A stretch of DNA of 64,000 nt from positions 186,001-250,000 of the forward strand of contig NZ_JAGINP010000004.1 of assembly GCF_017876155.1 (NCBI RefSeq), in the 5' to 3' direction. The position numbers were made by a program, and so were the translations under genes. Positions 17,671 to 26,216 of the stretch are shown here, piece by piece. This stretch comes from Azospirillum rugosum. Its GTDB lineage: Bacteria > Pseudomonadota > Alphaproteobacteria > Azospirillales > Azospirillaceae. Each line of letters opens with the position of its first letter. Position 1 is the first letter of the stretch. The notes beneath the pieces were generated by a model, which searched no databases, had not been told where the DNA came from, and saw only the letters and a list, made by a program, of their open reading frames with translations.

Positions 17671-18981
17671 ATGGATCCGCAGGCAATCCTCGGGCTCGGC
17701 TCCAAGCTCCTCGACATCGACGAGGAACGCTTCCGCCAAGTCGTCGGCCTTCTGGAGCAGATCGGCGATCATCCGGAGGTGCAGAAGACCTTCTCCCTGA
17801 TCCGTCCGCGTCTGGTGGAGGTGCGCCCCAAGCGGCGGCCAACCTTCAAGCGCCTGTTCTGCGAACCCTTCGAGGATCTGTTCGAGGTGCCGAACGGCAA
17901 CCAGCCGGCGCCGCTGAACCGGATCGACCGCGCCGTGGTCAACAGCCTGTGGCCGCTGGTGGAATCGACCATCGGCAAGGACCGCCTGCGCGGCGTGGCC
18001 GGCGCGCTGCGCGACGGCGCCGCCCGTGCGGAGCCGGCCGCCGCCTTCTGGTCGATGAGCGCCGCGGCGGTGGCCGACATCCTGGCGCAGCTGGATCTGG
18101 GGCGCTACGTGGACGAGCTGGGCCTGCGCGTCAACCCGGACCGCCTGCGCACCATCCAGGACATCGCGCAGATCCTGGCGATCGCGCCGGCCGTGGACGA
18201 GATGAAGGCCGTGCTGGCCCCGAAGCCGGTGCAGAAGCTGCACAAGGACCATCTGGAGGGCGTCCAGGCGGCCGGGCGCACGGTGGCGCGCGGCCGGCCG
18301 GAGACGCTGAAGCTGTTCATCCTCCTGGCGGCGGCGCGCCTGTCCGACCCGTCGATCCTGCTGGGCGGCCTGTGGGACATGGATTTCGGGCAGAAGGCCA
18401 GCGAGCGCGCCGCGCTGTTCCTCGACCTCAGCGGCACGGTGGTCGCCCGCATCGAGGAGCGCTCGCGCGGCGCCGCGGCCACGCCCGGCAGCACGACCGA
18501 CCGCATGGCCGCGGCCGATCTCGCCGTGGACCTGATGGCCAGCCTGGAGGCCACCCGCTCCGCCATGGAATACAGCCGCAACAAGGAGTTCGACCAGCGC
18601 CTGAAGGCGGTCCGGGAATCGGTGCACGACATGGTCCGCACCCAGGTGCTGGACGGCGCCGACGGCGAGATCCTGACCGCCGTCGCCACCCTGACCACGG
18701 GCGGCGGCGAGGACACCGGCAAGATGGTGATGGCGGAGAACCAGGCCCGCGCGCTCCGCAAATGCTCGACCATCGCCGACACGCTCGGCCTGCGCGGCGA
18801 GTTGAAGAGCGTGACGCAGAAGGCGACCGCCTCCCTGACCGACACCGCCCGCCAGGTGCTGGTGGACGGCAACGGCGACGCCCGCACCGGCTACACCGCC
18901 ATCCGCATGATCGAACTGATCTCCGGCCCCGCCGAAGCCAGCCAGGTCATGGACCAGATCCTGCGGACGGGACGGCGGTAG
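17671..18981 (+). CDS. helical protein of unknown function (second of coupled pair)
   Basis: This 436-residue protein is not recognised. It is almost entirely helical and soluble. Its first 60 residues (MDPQAILGLGSKLLDIDEER) resemble short interaction helices. A middle section (LGRYVDELGLRVNPDRLRTI) and a later charged section follow, with no enzymatic motif. The start at 17671 is two bases after the stop of the upstream unknown gene, so both are probably one operon and may act in a complex. A class A palindrome lies just after the stop. The function is unknown. Confidence 0.78.
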   Translation: MDPQAILGLGSKLLDIDEERFRQVVGLLEQIGDHPEVQKTFSLIRPRLVEVRPKRRPTFKRLFCEPFEDLFEVPNGNQPAPLNRIDRAVVNSLWPLVESTIGKDRLRGVAGALRDGAARAEPAAAFWSMSAAAVADILAQLDLGRYVDELGLRVNPDRLRTIQDIAQILAIAPAVDEMKAVLAPKPVQKLHKDHLEGVQAAGRTVARGRPETLKLFILLAAARLSDPSILLGGLWDMDFGQKASERAALFLDLSGTVVARIEERSRGAAATPGSTTDRMAAADLAVDLMASLEATRSAMEYSRNKEFDQRLKAVRESVHDMVRTQVLDGADGEILTAVATLTTGGGEDTGKMVMAENQARALRKCSTIADTLGLRGELKSVTQKATASLTDTARQVLVDGNGDARTGYTAIRMIELISGPAEASQVMDQILRTGRR

Positions 18982-18990
18982 GGGGACGTC

Positions 18991-19118
18991 GTCGCACTGG
19001 GCCCCCACCCTAACCCTCCCCCATCTTCGACGGGGGAGGGAACTGCCGCCGCTCCGCGACCAAAGCCCCTCCCCCCGCGAAGTGGGGGGAGGTTGGGAGG
19101 GGGGCCCAGCGCAACCAG
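18991..19118. repeat. class A palindrome after the unknown pair
   Basis: The arms GTCGCACTGGGCCCCCACCC and GGGGGGCCCAGCGCAACCAG are inverted, with inner CCTCCCCC hairpins. A short partial duplication of the right edge (AGGCCCAGCGCAACCA) follows at about 19123-19138, which may mark imprecise copying of the element. Confidence 0.75.
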
Positions 19119-19155
19119 TTCAGGCCCAGCGCAACCACCTCACAGAATCCCCACC

Positions 19156-19524
19156 ATGCCCTACACCGGCTGGAAACTCCCCGACGACGAGCGCGCCCGC
19201 CTGCTGGCGCTGTTCCCGCCCGCCTACGCCACCGTCGTGGCCCACCACGTCACGCTGGCCTTCGGGGTCGGCCCGGGGGCGCCGCTCCCCAAGGAAACCC
19301 AGGGCACCATCACCGGAATCGCCGACGACGGGGCTGGCGTGCAGGCCCTAGTCGTCTCCATCGGCAACACCACGCGGCGCCCGGACGGCTCGACCTACCA
19401 CGTCACCTGGTCGCTCGGCCCAGGCCGCAGGCCGGTGGAGTCGAACGACGTCCTGCGCGCCCGTGGCTGGACCCCGGTGCCGCCCGTGCCCGTCCGGCTG
19501 GAGCCGCGCTTCTTCCCCCGATAG
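19156..19524 (+). CDS. small 2H-phosphoesterase-like protein
   Basis: This 122-residue protein carries two H-x-T motifs, HHVTLAF (His31, Thr33) and TYHVTWSLG (His82, Thr84), the hallmark of the 2H phosphoesterase superfamily (RNA ligase/cyclic phosphodiesterase fold). Each motif ends a predicted beta strand, as in the family. The protein is shorter than most 2H enzymes (usually 170-200 residues), so it is either a compact member or a diverged one. Likely chemistry would be on 2',3'-cyclic or 2'-5' phosphodiester RNA ends; this is an inference from the motifs. It has no obvious operon partner. Confidence 0.7.
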   Translation: MPYTGWKLPDDERARLLALFPPAYATVVAHHVTLAFGVGPGAPLPKETQGTITGIADDGAGVQALVVSIGNTTRRPDGSTYHVTWSLGPGRRPVESNDVLRARGWTPVPPVPVRLEPRFFPR

Positions 19525-19605
19525 ATGGCCTGGAACCCTGCCGCGCCTTCGCGGGTTTCTGGCGAAGACCAAGGCAGTTGGCAAAGGCAGAAGGAGGACT
19601 GTGCG

Positions 19606-20085
19606 ATGCGGATCGTTCTGACCGTCGCGGCGGCGCTGGCCGTCGGCGTTCCCGCCCTGATGACGGCACCGGATGCAGCCGCGCAAAACTCGGTGACCGA
19701 CAAGATCCACGAGGAGCCCACCCTCACCACCAAGCGCGACCCGGGTGCGGCCCGCAAGAACTACGCGGAGAACGCCATGGCCCGGCAGGTGGAGCACCTG
19801 ATCGGCCAGAAGGTGAAGGACCCGCAGGGCAACGACGTCGGCGACTTGGAGAACCTGCTGGTCCGCCCCGACGGCAAGGTGGCGGCCGTGGTGGTGGAAT
19901 GGGGCACGCTGGCCGGGCTCGGCGGCAGCACGGTGGCCGTGCCGTGGCGCGACGTGGAGCTGTCACCGGACGGCAAGCGGGTGACCGTCAACGCCACCCG
20001 CGACCAGCTGAAGGACCAGCCGAAATACGACCCGGACGTGCCGGCCGCCGCCGGCATCGATCCCGACATCAAACCGTACCGTTAA
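19606..20085 (+). CDS. exported PRC-barrel domain protein
   Basis: This 159-residue protein starts with a signal peptide (MRIVLTVAAALAVGVPALMT, probable cleavage after DAAAQ). A PRC-barrel-like domain follows from about residue 65: LIGQKVKDPQGNDVGDLENL and GKVAAVVVEWGTLAGLGG, ending with VPWRDVELSPDG. PRC-barrel proteins with signal peptides are frequent in alphaproteobacteria and often lie near stress or envelope genes. No specific role can be given. The start has an AGAAGGAGG ribosome-binding site. The gene converges on the EamA transporter gene with a 6-bp gap. Confidence 0.87.
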   Translation: MRIVLTVAAALAVGVPALMTAPDAAAQNSVTDKIHEEPTLTTKRDPGAARKNYAENAMARQVEHLIGQKVKDPQGNDVGDLENLLVRPDGKVAAVVVEWGTLAGLGGSTVAVPWRDVELSPDGKRVTVNATRDQLKDQPKYDPDVPAAAGIDPDIKPYR

Positions 20086-20091
20086 ATGGCC

Positions 20092-20988
20092 TCACCCGCC
20101 GGCGTTGCGCTTCAGCGTTTGCTCGCGGTGGAAGACGAACAGGCCGCTGCCGATGATCAGCAGCGCGCCGGCCGCGATGCGCAGCGTCGGCGGCGTGCCC
20201 CAGACCACGAGGTCGAGCACCACCGCCCAGACGATCGACACGTACTGGAACGGTACGACGACCGCCGCCGGGCTCAGCTGCAGCGACCGGTTCATCGCCG
20301 CGTGCCCGGCCAGCGCCGTGATGCCCAAGGCGCCCAGCAGCAGGAAGTCCATGCCCGGCGGCGCCACCCACACGACGGGCAGCGACGCCGCCCCCAGCAG
20401 GCCCGTGCCGAAGGTCTGGTAGCTGACCAGCGACAGGTTGCGGGCGTCGCGCAGCAGGCGGGTGGTGATCATGCCCGTGGCGAAGATGGTCGTCCCGATC
20501 AACGCCACCAGCGAGGGCAGCGGGTCGAAGGCGCCCGTCGGGTTCAGCACCACGACCACGCCCGCGAAGCCCACCAGCACGGCGGCCCAGCGGCGCCAGC
20601 CCACCTTCTCCCCCAGGATCGGCACCGACAGGGCGGTGACGAGCAGCGGGGCGGCCATGTAGATCGTCATGACGTTGGCGAGCGGCAGCCAGCGCACCGC
20701 CCAGTAGAAGCAGGCGACCTCCGCCGTCACGCAGCCGACGCGCAGAAGATGCAACGGCAGCCGCTCCACCGCGAAGACGGCGCGCACACCCTCCCGCCAA
20801 ATCATCGGGGCCAGCAGCACCGCGCCGAACAGGCTGCGGATCGCCAGCAGCATGCCGACCGGATATTCGCTGACCAGCCACTTGCCCAGCGCGTCGTTGA
20901 CGGTGAACAGCGACATGCCCAGCAGCATCATCAGGATGCCCATCCGGCTGTCGGACGCGGCGGAGGCAGGAGCGGCGATGGCGGTCAT
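20092..20988 (-). CDS. EamA/DMT-family transporter
   Basis: This 298-residue inner-membrane protein has ten predicted helices in two EamA repeats (first: FTVNDALGKWLVSEYPVGML; second: TTIFATGMITTRLLRD). DMT exporters move amino acids, nucleotides or related metabolites; the substrate is unknown. The conserved segment APLLVTALSVPILGEKVGWR closes the first repeat. It lies downstream of the CoA-transferase gene on the same strand, separated by a 139-bp gap that contains a palindromic repeat, so co-transcription is uncertain. Confidence 0.9.
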   Translation of the reverse strand: MTAIAAPASAASDSRMGILMMLLGMSLFTVNDALGKWLVSEYPVGMLLAIRSLFGAVLLAPMIWREGVRAVFAVERLPLHLLRVGCVTAEVACFYWAVRWLPLANVMTIYMAAPLLVTALSVPILGEKVGWRRWAAVLVGFAGVVVVLNPTGAFDPLPSLVALIGTTIFATGMITTRLLRDARNLSLVSYQTFGTGLLGAASLPVVWVAPPGMDFLLLGALGITALAGHAAMNRSLQLSPAAVVVPFQYVSIVWAVVLDLVVWGTPPTLRIAAGALLIIGSGLFVFHREQTLKRNAGG

Positions 20989-21006
20989 GGACCTTCACAA
21001 AAAAAC

Positions 21007-21105
21007 TCCCTCCCCTGCTCTCGGCGGACCGAAGGTCCGCCTGTCGCGTCAGCGCAAGCTTTGCTTGCGCGAGAGCGAAGCGGGGGAGGGTTGGGGTGGG
21101 GGCTC
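21007..21105. repeat. composite class A palindrome
   Basis: The outer arms CCCTCCCCTGCTCTCG and CGAGAGCGAAGCGGGGGAGGG enclose two small hairpins, CGGACC-GAA-GGTCCG and CGCAAGC-TTT-GCTTGCG. It lies between the EamA start and the CoA-transferase stop. Confidence 0.72.
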
Positions 21106-21127
21106 GCAAACTGACCCGCAAGCGACC

Positions 21128-22330
21128 TCAGATCACGCCCTTATCCCGCAGGGCGGCGATGTCCGCCGCGCATAGGCCCAGCGCCTCGCCCAGCACCGCG
21201 TCGGTGTGCTGGCCGAGCGTCGGCGGGGCGACCCTGTGCTCGATCGGCGTCGCGGAATAGCGGATCGGGCTCGCCACCGTCGGTACGGTTCCGGCTTGCT
21301 CGTGCGGCAGATCCCGGTGGATGTTGCGGGCCTGGACGTGGGGGTCGGCGAAGACCTGCGCGATGTCGTTGATCGGCCCGCAGGGGACGCCCACCGCCTC
21401 CAGCGCGCCCAGCCAGTCGCGGCTGGTGCGCTGCTCCAGCAGCAGTTCCAGGATCGCCACCAGCTCCTTGCGGTGGGCGACGCGCGCCGGGTTGGTGGCG
21501 TAGCGCTCGTCCTGCGCCAGCTCCGGCCGGCCGGCGACCTGACAGAACTTGGCGAACTGGCTGTCGTTCCCGACCGCCAGGATGATGTGGCCGTCGAGCG
21601 TCGCAAAGGCTTGGTAGGGCACGATGTTCGGGTGCGCGTTGCCCAGCCGCTGCGGCGCCTTGCCGCCCACCAGGTAGTTCATCGCCTGGTTGGCCAACAC
21701 CGCCACCTGCACGTCCAGCAGGGCGAGGTTCACCCACTGCCCCTCCCCCGTCCGGTCGCGGTGGGCGAGCGCGCCCAGCACGCCGACCGTGGCGTAGAGC
21801 CCGGTGAACACGTCCGTCACGGCCACGCCGACCTTGACCGGCCCGCCGCCCGCCTCCGTATCCGGCTGGCCGGTGATGCTCATCAGCCCGCCCATGCCCT
21901 GGATCATGAAGTCGTATCCGGCGCGCTTCGCATACGGCCCGTCCTGCCCGAACCCGGTGATCGAGCAGTAGACCAGCCCGGGGTTGATCGCCTTCAGGCT
22001 CTCATAGTCGAGCCCGTACTTGACCAGCCCGCCGACCTTGAAGTTCTCGATGACCACGTCGACCTCGGCGGCGAGCTTGCGCACCAGCGCCTGCCCTTCC
22101 GGCTGTTCGAAGTCGATGGTGATCGACCGCTTGCCGCGGTTGGTCGACAGGAAATAGGCCGACTGCTCCCCGGCCCAGGGCGGCCCCCAGGCGCGGGTGT
22201 CGTCCCCGGCCCCCGGCCGCTCCACCTTGATGACGTCGGCGCCGAGATCGGCCAGCGTCTGCGCCGCCCACGGCCCGGCGAGCACGCGGGACAGTTCCAG
22301 GACACGAACGTGCGAAAGAGGGCCGGGCAT
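21128..22330 (-). CDS. family III CoA-transferase, probably glutarate-specific
   Basis: Family III (CaiB/BaiF) enzymes move CoA between carboxylic acids. In this 400-residue protein the N-terminal signature (LSRVLAGPWAAQTLADLGAD), the VKVERPGAGDDTRAWGPP segment and VYCSITGFGQDGPYAKRAGY are typical. The catalytic Asp is expected in AVTDVFTGLYA. Because glutaryl-CoA dehydrogenase is the next gene upstream on the same strand, the likely reaction is transfer of CoA from succinyl-CoA to glutarate, giving glutaryl-CoA for GcdH. That substrate is inferred from context. The ATG at 22330 (MPGPLSHV) is favoured over one 11 codons earlier. An unusual inverted repeat separates it from gcdH. Confidence 0.88.
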   Translation of the reverse strand: MPGPLSHVRVLELSRVLAGPWAAQTLADLGADVIKVERPGAGDDTRAWGPPWAGEQSAYFLSTNRGKRSITIDFEQPEGQALVRKLAAEVDVVIENFKVGGLVKYGLDYESLKAINPGLVYCSITGFGQDGPYAKRAGYDFMIQGMGGLMSITGQPDTEAGGGPVKVGVAVTDVFTGLYATVGVLGALAHRDRTGEGQWVNLALLDVQVAVLANQAMNYLVGGKAPQRLGNAHPNIVPYQAFATLDGHIILAVGNDSQFAKFCQVAGRPELAQDERYATNPARVAHRKELVAILELLLEQRTSRDWLGALEAVGVPCGPINDIAQVFADPHVQARNIHRDLPHEQAGTVPTVASPIRYSATPIEHRVAPPTLGQHTDAVLGEALGLCAADIAALRDKGVI

Positions 22331-22380
22331 GGCACAAACATCCTTCCGGAATTGTGGAAGCACAAATGGGGCAAGGGGTT

Positions 22381-22502
22381 TTCACCACAAAGACACTAAG
22401 ACACAAAGATTTTCACAAAGACGCTCCGGCACCTTTGCACCGGCCCAAGAATGGAACGCCCCTTTGTGAAATTCTTTGTGTTCTTTGTGCCTTTGTGGTG
22501 AA
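22381..22502. repeat. inverted repeat of the TTCACCACAAAG type
   Basis: The left arm (TTCACCACAAAGACACTAAG onward) and the right arm (TTTGTGCCTTTGTGGTGAA at its end) are about 40 bases long, strongly complementary and separated by 40 bases. The element is AT-richer than its surroundings and unlike the class A repeats. It has the form of a small non-autonomous mobile element or a large RNA hairpin in the gcdH-CoA-transferase gap. Confidence 0.8.
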
Positions 22503-22523
22503 TCCCCCTTCCTTCGCGTGACC

Positions 22524-23729
22524 TTAGGCGCTGAACGCCTGGATCCCGGTGATCGCGCGGCCCAGCACCAAGGCGTGGATGTCGTGGGTGCCTTCGTAGG
22601 TGTTGACGGCCTCCAGGTTCATCACGTGGCGGATGACGTGGAACTCGTCGGCGATGCCGTTGCCGCCGTGCATGTCGCGGGCGACGCGGGCGATGTCGAG
22701 CGCCTTGCCGCAGTTGTTGCGCTTGATGAGCGAGATCATCTCGGGTGCGGCCTTGCCCTCGTCCAGCAGGCGGCCGACCTGCAGCGCGGCCTGCAGGCCG
22801 AGCGCGATCTCCGTCTGCATGTTGGCGAGCTTCAGCTGCGGGATCTGGTTGGCGGCCAGCGGGCGGCCGAACTGCTTGCGGTCCAGCTGGTACTGGCGGG
22901 CGGCGTGGAAGCAGAACTCAGCCGCACCCATGGCGCCCCAGGCGATGCCGTAACGGGCGCGGTTCAGGCAGCCGAACGGGCCGGCGATGCCCTCGATGTT
23001 CGGCAGGCGGTTCTCCTCCGGCACGAAGACCTCGTCCATGACGATCTCGCCGGTGGTCGAGGCGCGGAGCGAGAACTTGCCCTCGATCTTCGGCGCGGAC
23101 AGGCCCTTCATGCCCTTTTCCAGCACGAAGCCGTTGATCTTGCCCTCGTCGTTCTTCGCCCACACCACGAACACGTCGGCGATGGGCGAATTGGTGATCC
23201 ACATCTTCGACCCGGTCAGGATGTAGCCGTCCGCGACCTTTTTCGCGCGCGTCTTCATGCCCGCGGGGTCGGAGCCGGCGTCCGGCTCCGTCAGGCCGAA
23301 GCAGCCGACCCACTCGCCGGTGGCAAGCTTCGGCAGGTACTTCTCGCGTTGGGCCTCGCTGCCGTAGGCGTAGATCGGGTGCATGACCAGCGAGGACTGC
23401 ACCGACATGGCCGAGCGGTAGCCGCTGTCGATCCGCTCCACCTCGCGCGCGACCAGCCCGTAGGAGACGTAGTTCACGCCGGCGCAGCCGTAGCCGTCGA
23501 TCGTCGAGCCGAGGAAGCCCAGCTCGCCCATCTCGTTCATGATCTCGCGGTGGAAGATCTCGTGCCGGTTCGCCTCGGTCACGCGCGGCAGCAGCTTGTC
23601 CTGGCAGTAGGAGCGCGCGGCGTCGCGGATCATCCGCTCGTCCTCGGTCAGCTGCTCGTCGAGCAGCAGCGGATCCTCCCAGCTGAAGGAGGCGAGCTTG
23701 GCGGAAGCGATACCGGTCTTGGCGGCCAT
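22524..23729 (-). CDS. gcdH: glutaryl-CoA dehydrogenase
   Basis: GcdH oxidises and decarboxylates glutaryl-CoA to crotonyl-CoA with FAD, in lysine, hydroxylysine and tryptophan breakdown. The 401-residue protein is a full acyl-CoA dehydrogenase. The flavin/substrate signature is [13 protein letters not shown] and the catalytic Glu sits in [10 protein letters not shown] near the C-terminus. The segments [20 protein letters not shown] and RDMHGGNGI are characteristic of GcdH. The start at 23729 (MAAKTGIAS) fits the family length of about 400 residues. The gene is divergent from a LysR regulator and lies upstream of a CoA-transferase, the usual arrangement of a glutarate module. Confidence 0.95.
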   Translation of the reverse strand: MAAKTGIASAKLASFSWEDPLLLDEQLTEDERMIRDAARSYCQDKLLPRVTEANRHEIFHREIMNEMGELGFLGSTIDGYGCAGVNYVSYGLVAREVERIDSGYRSAMSVQSSLVMHPIYAYGSEAQREKYLPKLATGEWVGCFGLTEPDAGSDPAGMKTRAKKVADGYILTGSKMWITNSPIADVFVVWAKNDEGKINGFVLEKGMKGLSAPKIEGKFSLRASTTGEIVMDEVFVPEENRLPNIEGIAGPFGCLNRARYGIAWGAMGAAEFCFHAARQYQLDRKQFGRPLAANQIPQLKLANMQTEIALGLQAALQVGRLLDEGKAAPEMISLIKRNNCGKALDIARVARDMHGGNGIADEFHVIRHVMNLEAVNTYEGTHDIHALVLGRAITGIQAFSA

Positions 23730-23852
23730 TGGTTGAGTCTCCCCAGAAACTTGGGTGTCTGTTGATCTTGCGTGCAAGGTGGCGCAGTCCTTCTCATGGA
23801 GCAAATACATTTGTCTGGCGATATTCATCGATTTTTCATATAAGAGAACACC

Positions 23853-24758
23853 ATGGATCTCCGCCACCTCCGCCACTTCGTTGCCGTCGCCGAGGAGCTG
23901 CATTTCAGCCGCGCCGCGGTGCGTCTGGGCATCGGCCAGCCGCCGCTCAGCCAGTCGATCCAGGCGCTGGAGGCGGAGTTGGGCGCCCGCCTGTTCGAAC
24001 GCACCAAGCGCCGCGTCGAGCTGACCGAGCCCGGCCAACTCCTTCTCAATGAGGCCCGCGAGATCCTGGCGCGGGCGGAGCGTGCGGCGGTGCTGACCCG
24101 GCGCGCCGCGCGCGGCGAGGTGGGGGAGCTGCGCGTCGGCTTCACGGCGGCCGCTCCCTTCCTGCCCGTGGTGCCGCGAATCATCGACGCCTACCGCCGC
24201 GCCCACGCCGACGTGCACCTCACCCTGGTGGAGCTGCCGTCCAAGCAGCAGCTGACGGCGCTGGCCGACCACCGGCTCGATGTGGGCTTCATCCGGGAGC
24301 CGCGATTCGTCCCCGATCCCGCCGCCTACCGATTCCATGATGTGGTGCGCGAACCGCTGCTGGCGGTGATGCGCGCCGACCACCCGCTGGCCGCGCGCGA
24401 CGTGGTGCCGCTGGCCGCGCTGCGCGACGAGCCCTTCGTCTTCTACCCCGCCGATTTCGGCACCAGCACGCACGAGCAGGTCTTCGCGCTGTGCGCCGCC
24501 GCGGGCTTCCGCCCCAATGTCGCGCAGGACGCGCGCGAGGCTTTCACCATCATCGGCCTGATCGCCGCCGGGCTGGGCGTGTCGATTCTTCCCGGTCAGC
24601 TACGACAGGTGGCGCTGGAAGGGGTGGTCTACCGCCCCCTGGACAGCGCCGACGCCTTCACCACGCTGCAATTGGCCCAGCGCAGCGGCGAGCGCTCGCC
24701 TTTGGTGCGGAACTTCACCGATATCGTCGCGCGAATCGCGCCCCGCATCGGCAACTGA
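23853..24758 (+). CDS. LysR-family regulator, probable activator of gcdH
   Basis: This 301-residue protein has an N-terminal winged helix-turn-helix ([20 protein letters not shown], then [20 protein letters not shown]) and a two-lobed effector domain (e.g. [20 protein letters not shown]). It is divergently transcribed from gcdH across 123 bp, the classical layout for a LysR regulator and its target. GcdR proteins in other proteobacteria control gcdH in response to glutarate; that role is inferred here from position. The intergenic segment carries TTCATCGATTTTTCATAT-like repeats near the start codon that could form part of an operator. Confidence 0.88.
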   Translation: MDLRHLRHFVAVAEELHFSRAAVRLGIGQPPLSQSIQALEAELGARLFERTKRRVELTEPGQLLLNEAREILARAERAAVLTRRAARGEVGELRVGFTAAAPFLPVVPRIIDAYRRAHADVHLTLVELPSKQQLTALADHRLDVGFIREPRFVPDPAAYRFHDVVREPLLAVMRADHPLAARDVVPLAALRDEPFVFYPADFGTSTHEQVFALCAAAGFRPNVAQDAREAFTIIGLIAAGLGVSILPGQLRQVALEGVVYRPLDSADAFTTLQLAQRSGERSPLVRNFTDIVARIAPRIGN

Positions 24759-24916
24759 TGGGATGCCCCGGCCCTGCGGGGACCGCAACCTCCCAAAGTC
24801 GGGCTTCTCATCCGATTACGGAAAGAGCACACTTGCGTTCAAAGCGTGGTCAGAGCCTTCGCATCTGCACAAAAATTCGCCAGCCTGTTCAGTTGATCAT
24901 GACGCGAGCAACAGGC

Positions 24917-24934
24917 TTGTCGAATTTATTAAAC
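24917..24934 (+). promoter_or_regulatory. candidate operator TTGT-N8-TTAAAC upstream of the ABC transporter operon
   Basis: The sequence TTGTCGAATTTATTAAAC lies 83 bp before the ATPase gene. The same TTGT-N8-TTAAAC pattern occurs before gabD at 31596-31613. A possible promoter overlaps it (CTTGTC, 16 bases, TATACC), so a bound repressor would cover the spacer. The rest of the 258-bp gap 24759-25016 holds no gene that I can see. Confidence 0.5.
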
Positions 24935-25016
24935 GCGTATACCGTCTGTCCCAACGCATAGGACGTGTTCCGGAAACGCAACCCGGAACCGCGGATGCCT
25001 CGGAGGACGGGGGAAG

Positions 25017-26144
25017 ATGATGGACGGCGGCATGGTCGGGACGGCGCAGGCATTGGTGCGGTTCGTCGGGGTGCAGAAGACCTACGACGGCGAACACCTT
25101 GTGGTGAAGAACCTCGACCTCGACATCCGCAAGGGGGAGTTCGTGACGCTGCTCGGCCCGTCGGGCTCGGGCAAGACGACCACGCTGATGATGCTGGCGG
25201 GCTTCGAGGTGCCGACGCAGGGCGAGATCTACCTCGCCGACCGGCCGATCAAGAACATGCCGCCGCACAAGCGCGACATCGGCATGGTGTTCCAGAACTA
25301 CGCCCTGTTCCCGCACCTGACGATCGAGGAGAACGTCGCCTTCCCGCTGACCGTCCGCGGCACCGCGAAGGCGGAGGTTCAGGAGCGCGTGCGCAACGCG
25401 CTGCGCATGATCAAGCTGGAGAATCTGGCGCACCGCCGCCCCGGCCAGCTGTCGGGCGGCCAGCAGCAGCGCGTGGCGCTTGCCCGCGCCCTGGTCTTCA
25501 ACCCGCAGCTGGTGCTGATGGACGAGCCGCTGGGCGCGCTCGACAAGCGCCTGCGCGAGCACATGCAGCTGGAGATCAAGCAGCTGCACGAGCAGATGGG
25601 CATCACCGTCGTCTACGTCACCCACGACCAGGGGGAGGCGCTGACCATGTCGGACCGCATCGCGGTGTTCAACGACGGCATCGTCCAGCAGATCGACAAG
25701 CCCGACGCGCTGTACGAGCAGCCCGTGAACAGCTTCGTCGCCAACTTCATCGGCGAGAACAACGTGCTGTCCGGCACTGTCGAGAATATCGAACAGGGCT
25801 TCTGCCGCGTGGCGCTGACCTCCGGCGGCTCGGTCGTGGCCCAGGCGGTCAACGTGGAGGGGCCGGGGGCGGCCACCGCGCTGTCCGTCCGGCCGGAGCG
25901 CATCGTGATCGTGCCAGATGACGCCTCGACTGGCGGCGCTTCCACCGACCTCGCCAACCGCCTGCCCGCCACTGTGCAGGACACCATCTATCTCGGCGAC
26001 CACGCGCTGGCCGTGCTCAAGGTCGCCGGCAACGGGGAGTTCATGGTCAAGCTGCCGCCGGGCGCCCACGCGGGCCTCGGCCACGGCCAGGCCGTGACCA
26101 TCGCCTTCCGCCCCGAAGACTGCCGGGCCCTCGATCCCGTGTGA
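25017..26144 (+). CDS. potA: PotA-like ABC transporter ATPase
   Basis: This 375-residue protein is the ATP-hydrolysing subunit of a spermidine/putrescine-type importer. Walker A is GPSGSGKTT, the Q-loop lies in [12 protein letters not shown], the signature is [15 protein letters not shown] and Walker B is [17 protein letters not shown] regulatory domain follows from about residue 285 ([12 protein letters not shown]). Translation may start at 25017 or at the adjacent ATG at 25020; the GGGGGAAG site fits both. It heads a four-gene operon with a binding protein and two permeases. With gabD and gabT nearby, the substrate may be GABA or a polyamine that feeds GABA. Confidence 0.93.
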   Translation: MMDGGMVGTAQALVRFVGVQKTYDGEHLVVKNLDLDIRKGEFVTLLGPSGSGKTTTLMMLAGFEVPTQGEIYLADRPIKNMPPHKRDIGMVFQNYALFPHLTIEENVAFPLTVRGTAKAEVQERVRNALRMIKLENLAHRRPGQLSGGQQQRVALARALVFNPQLVLMDEPLGALDKRLREHMQLEIKQLHEQMGITVVYVTHDQGEALTMSDRIAVFNDGIVQQIDKPDALYEQPVNSFVANFIGENNVLSGTVENIEQGFCRVALTSGGSVVAQAVNVEGPGAATALSVRPERIVIVPDDASTGGASTDLANRLPATVQDTIYLGDHALAVLKVAGNGEFMVKLPPGAHAGLGHGQAVTIAFRPEDCRALDPV

Positions 26145-26216
26145 TCAGGCCGGCGTGATCGGTCCGGGACGCATCACCTGCAAGACGCAACCATAGAAAC
26201 GAAGGAACGGGGAACG

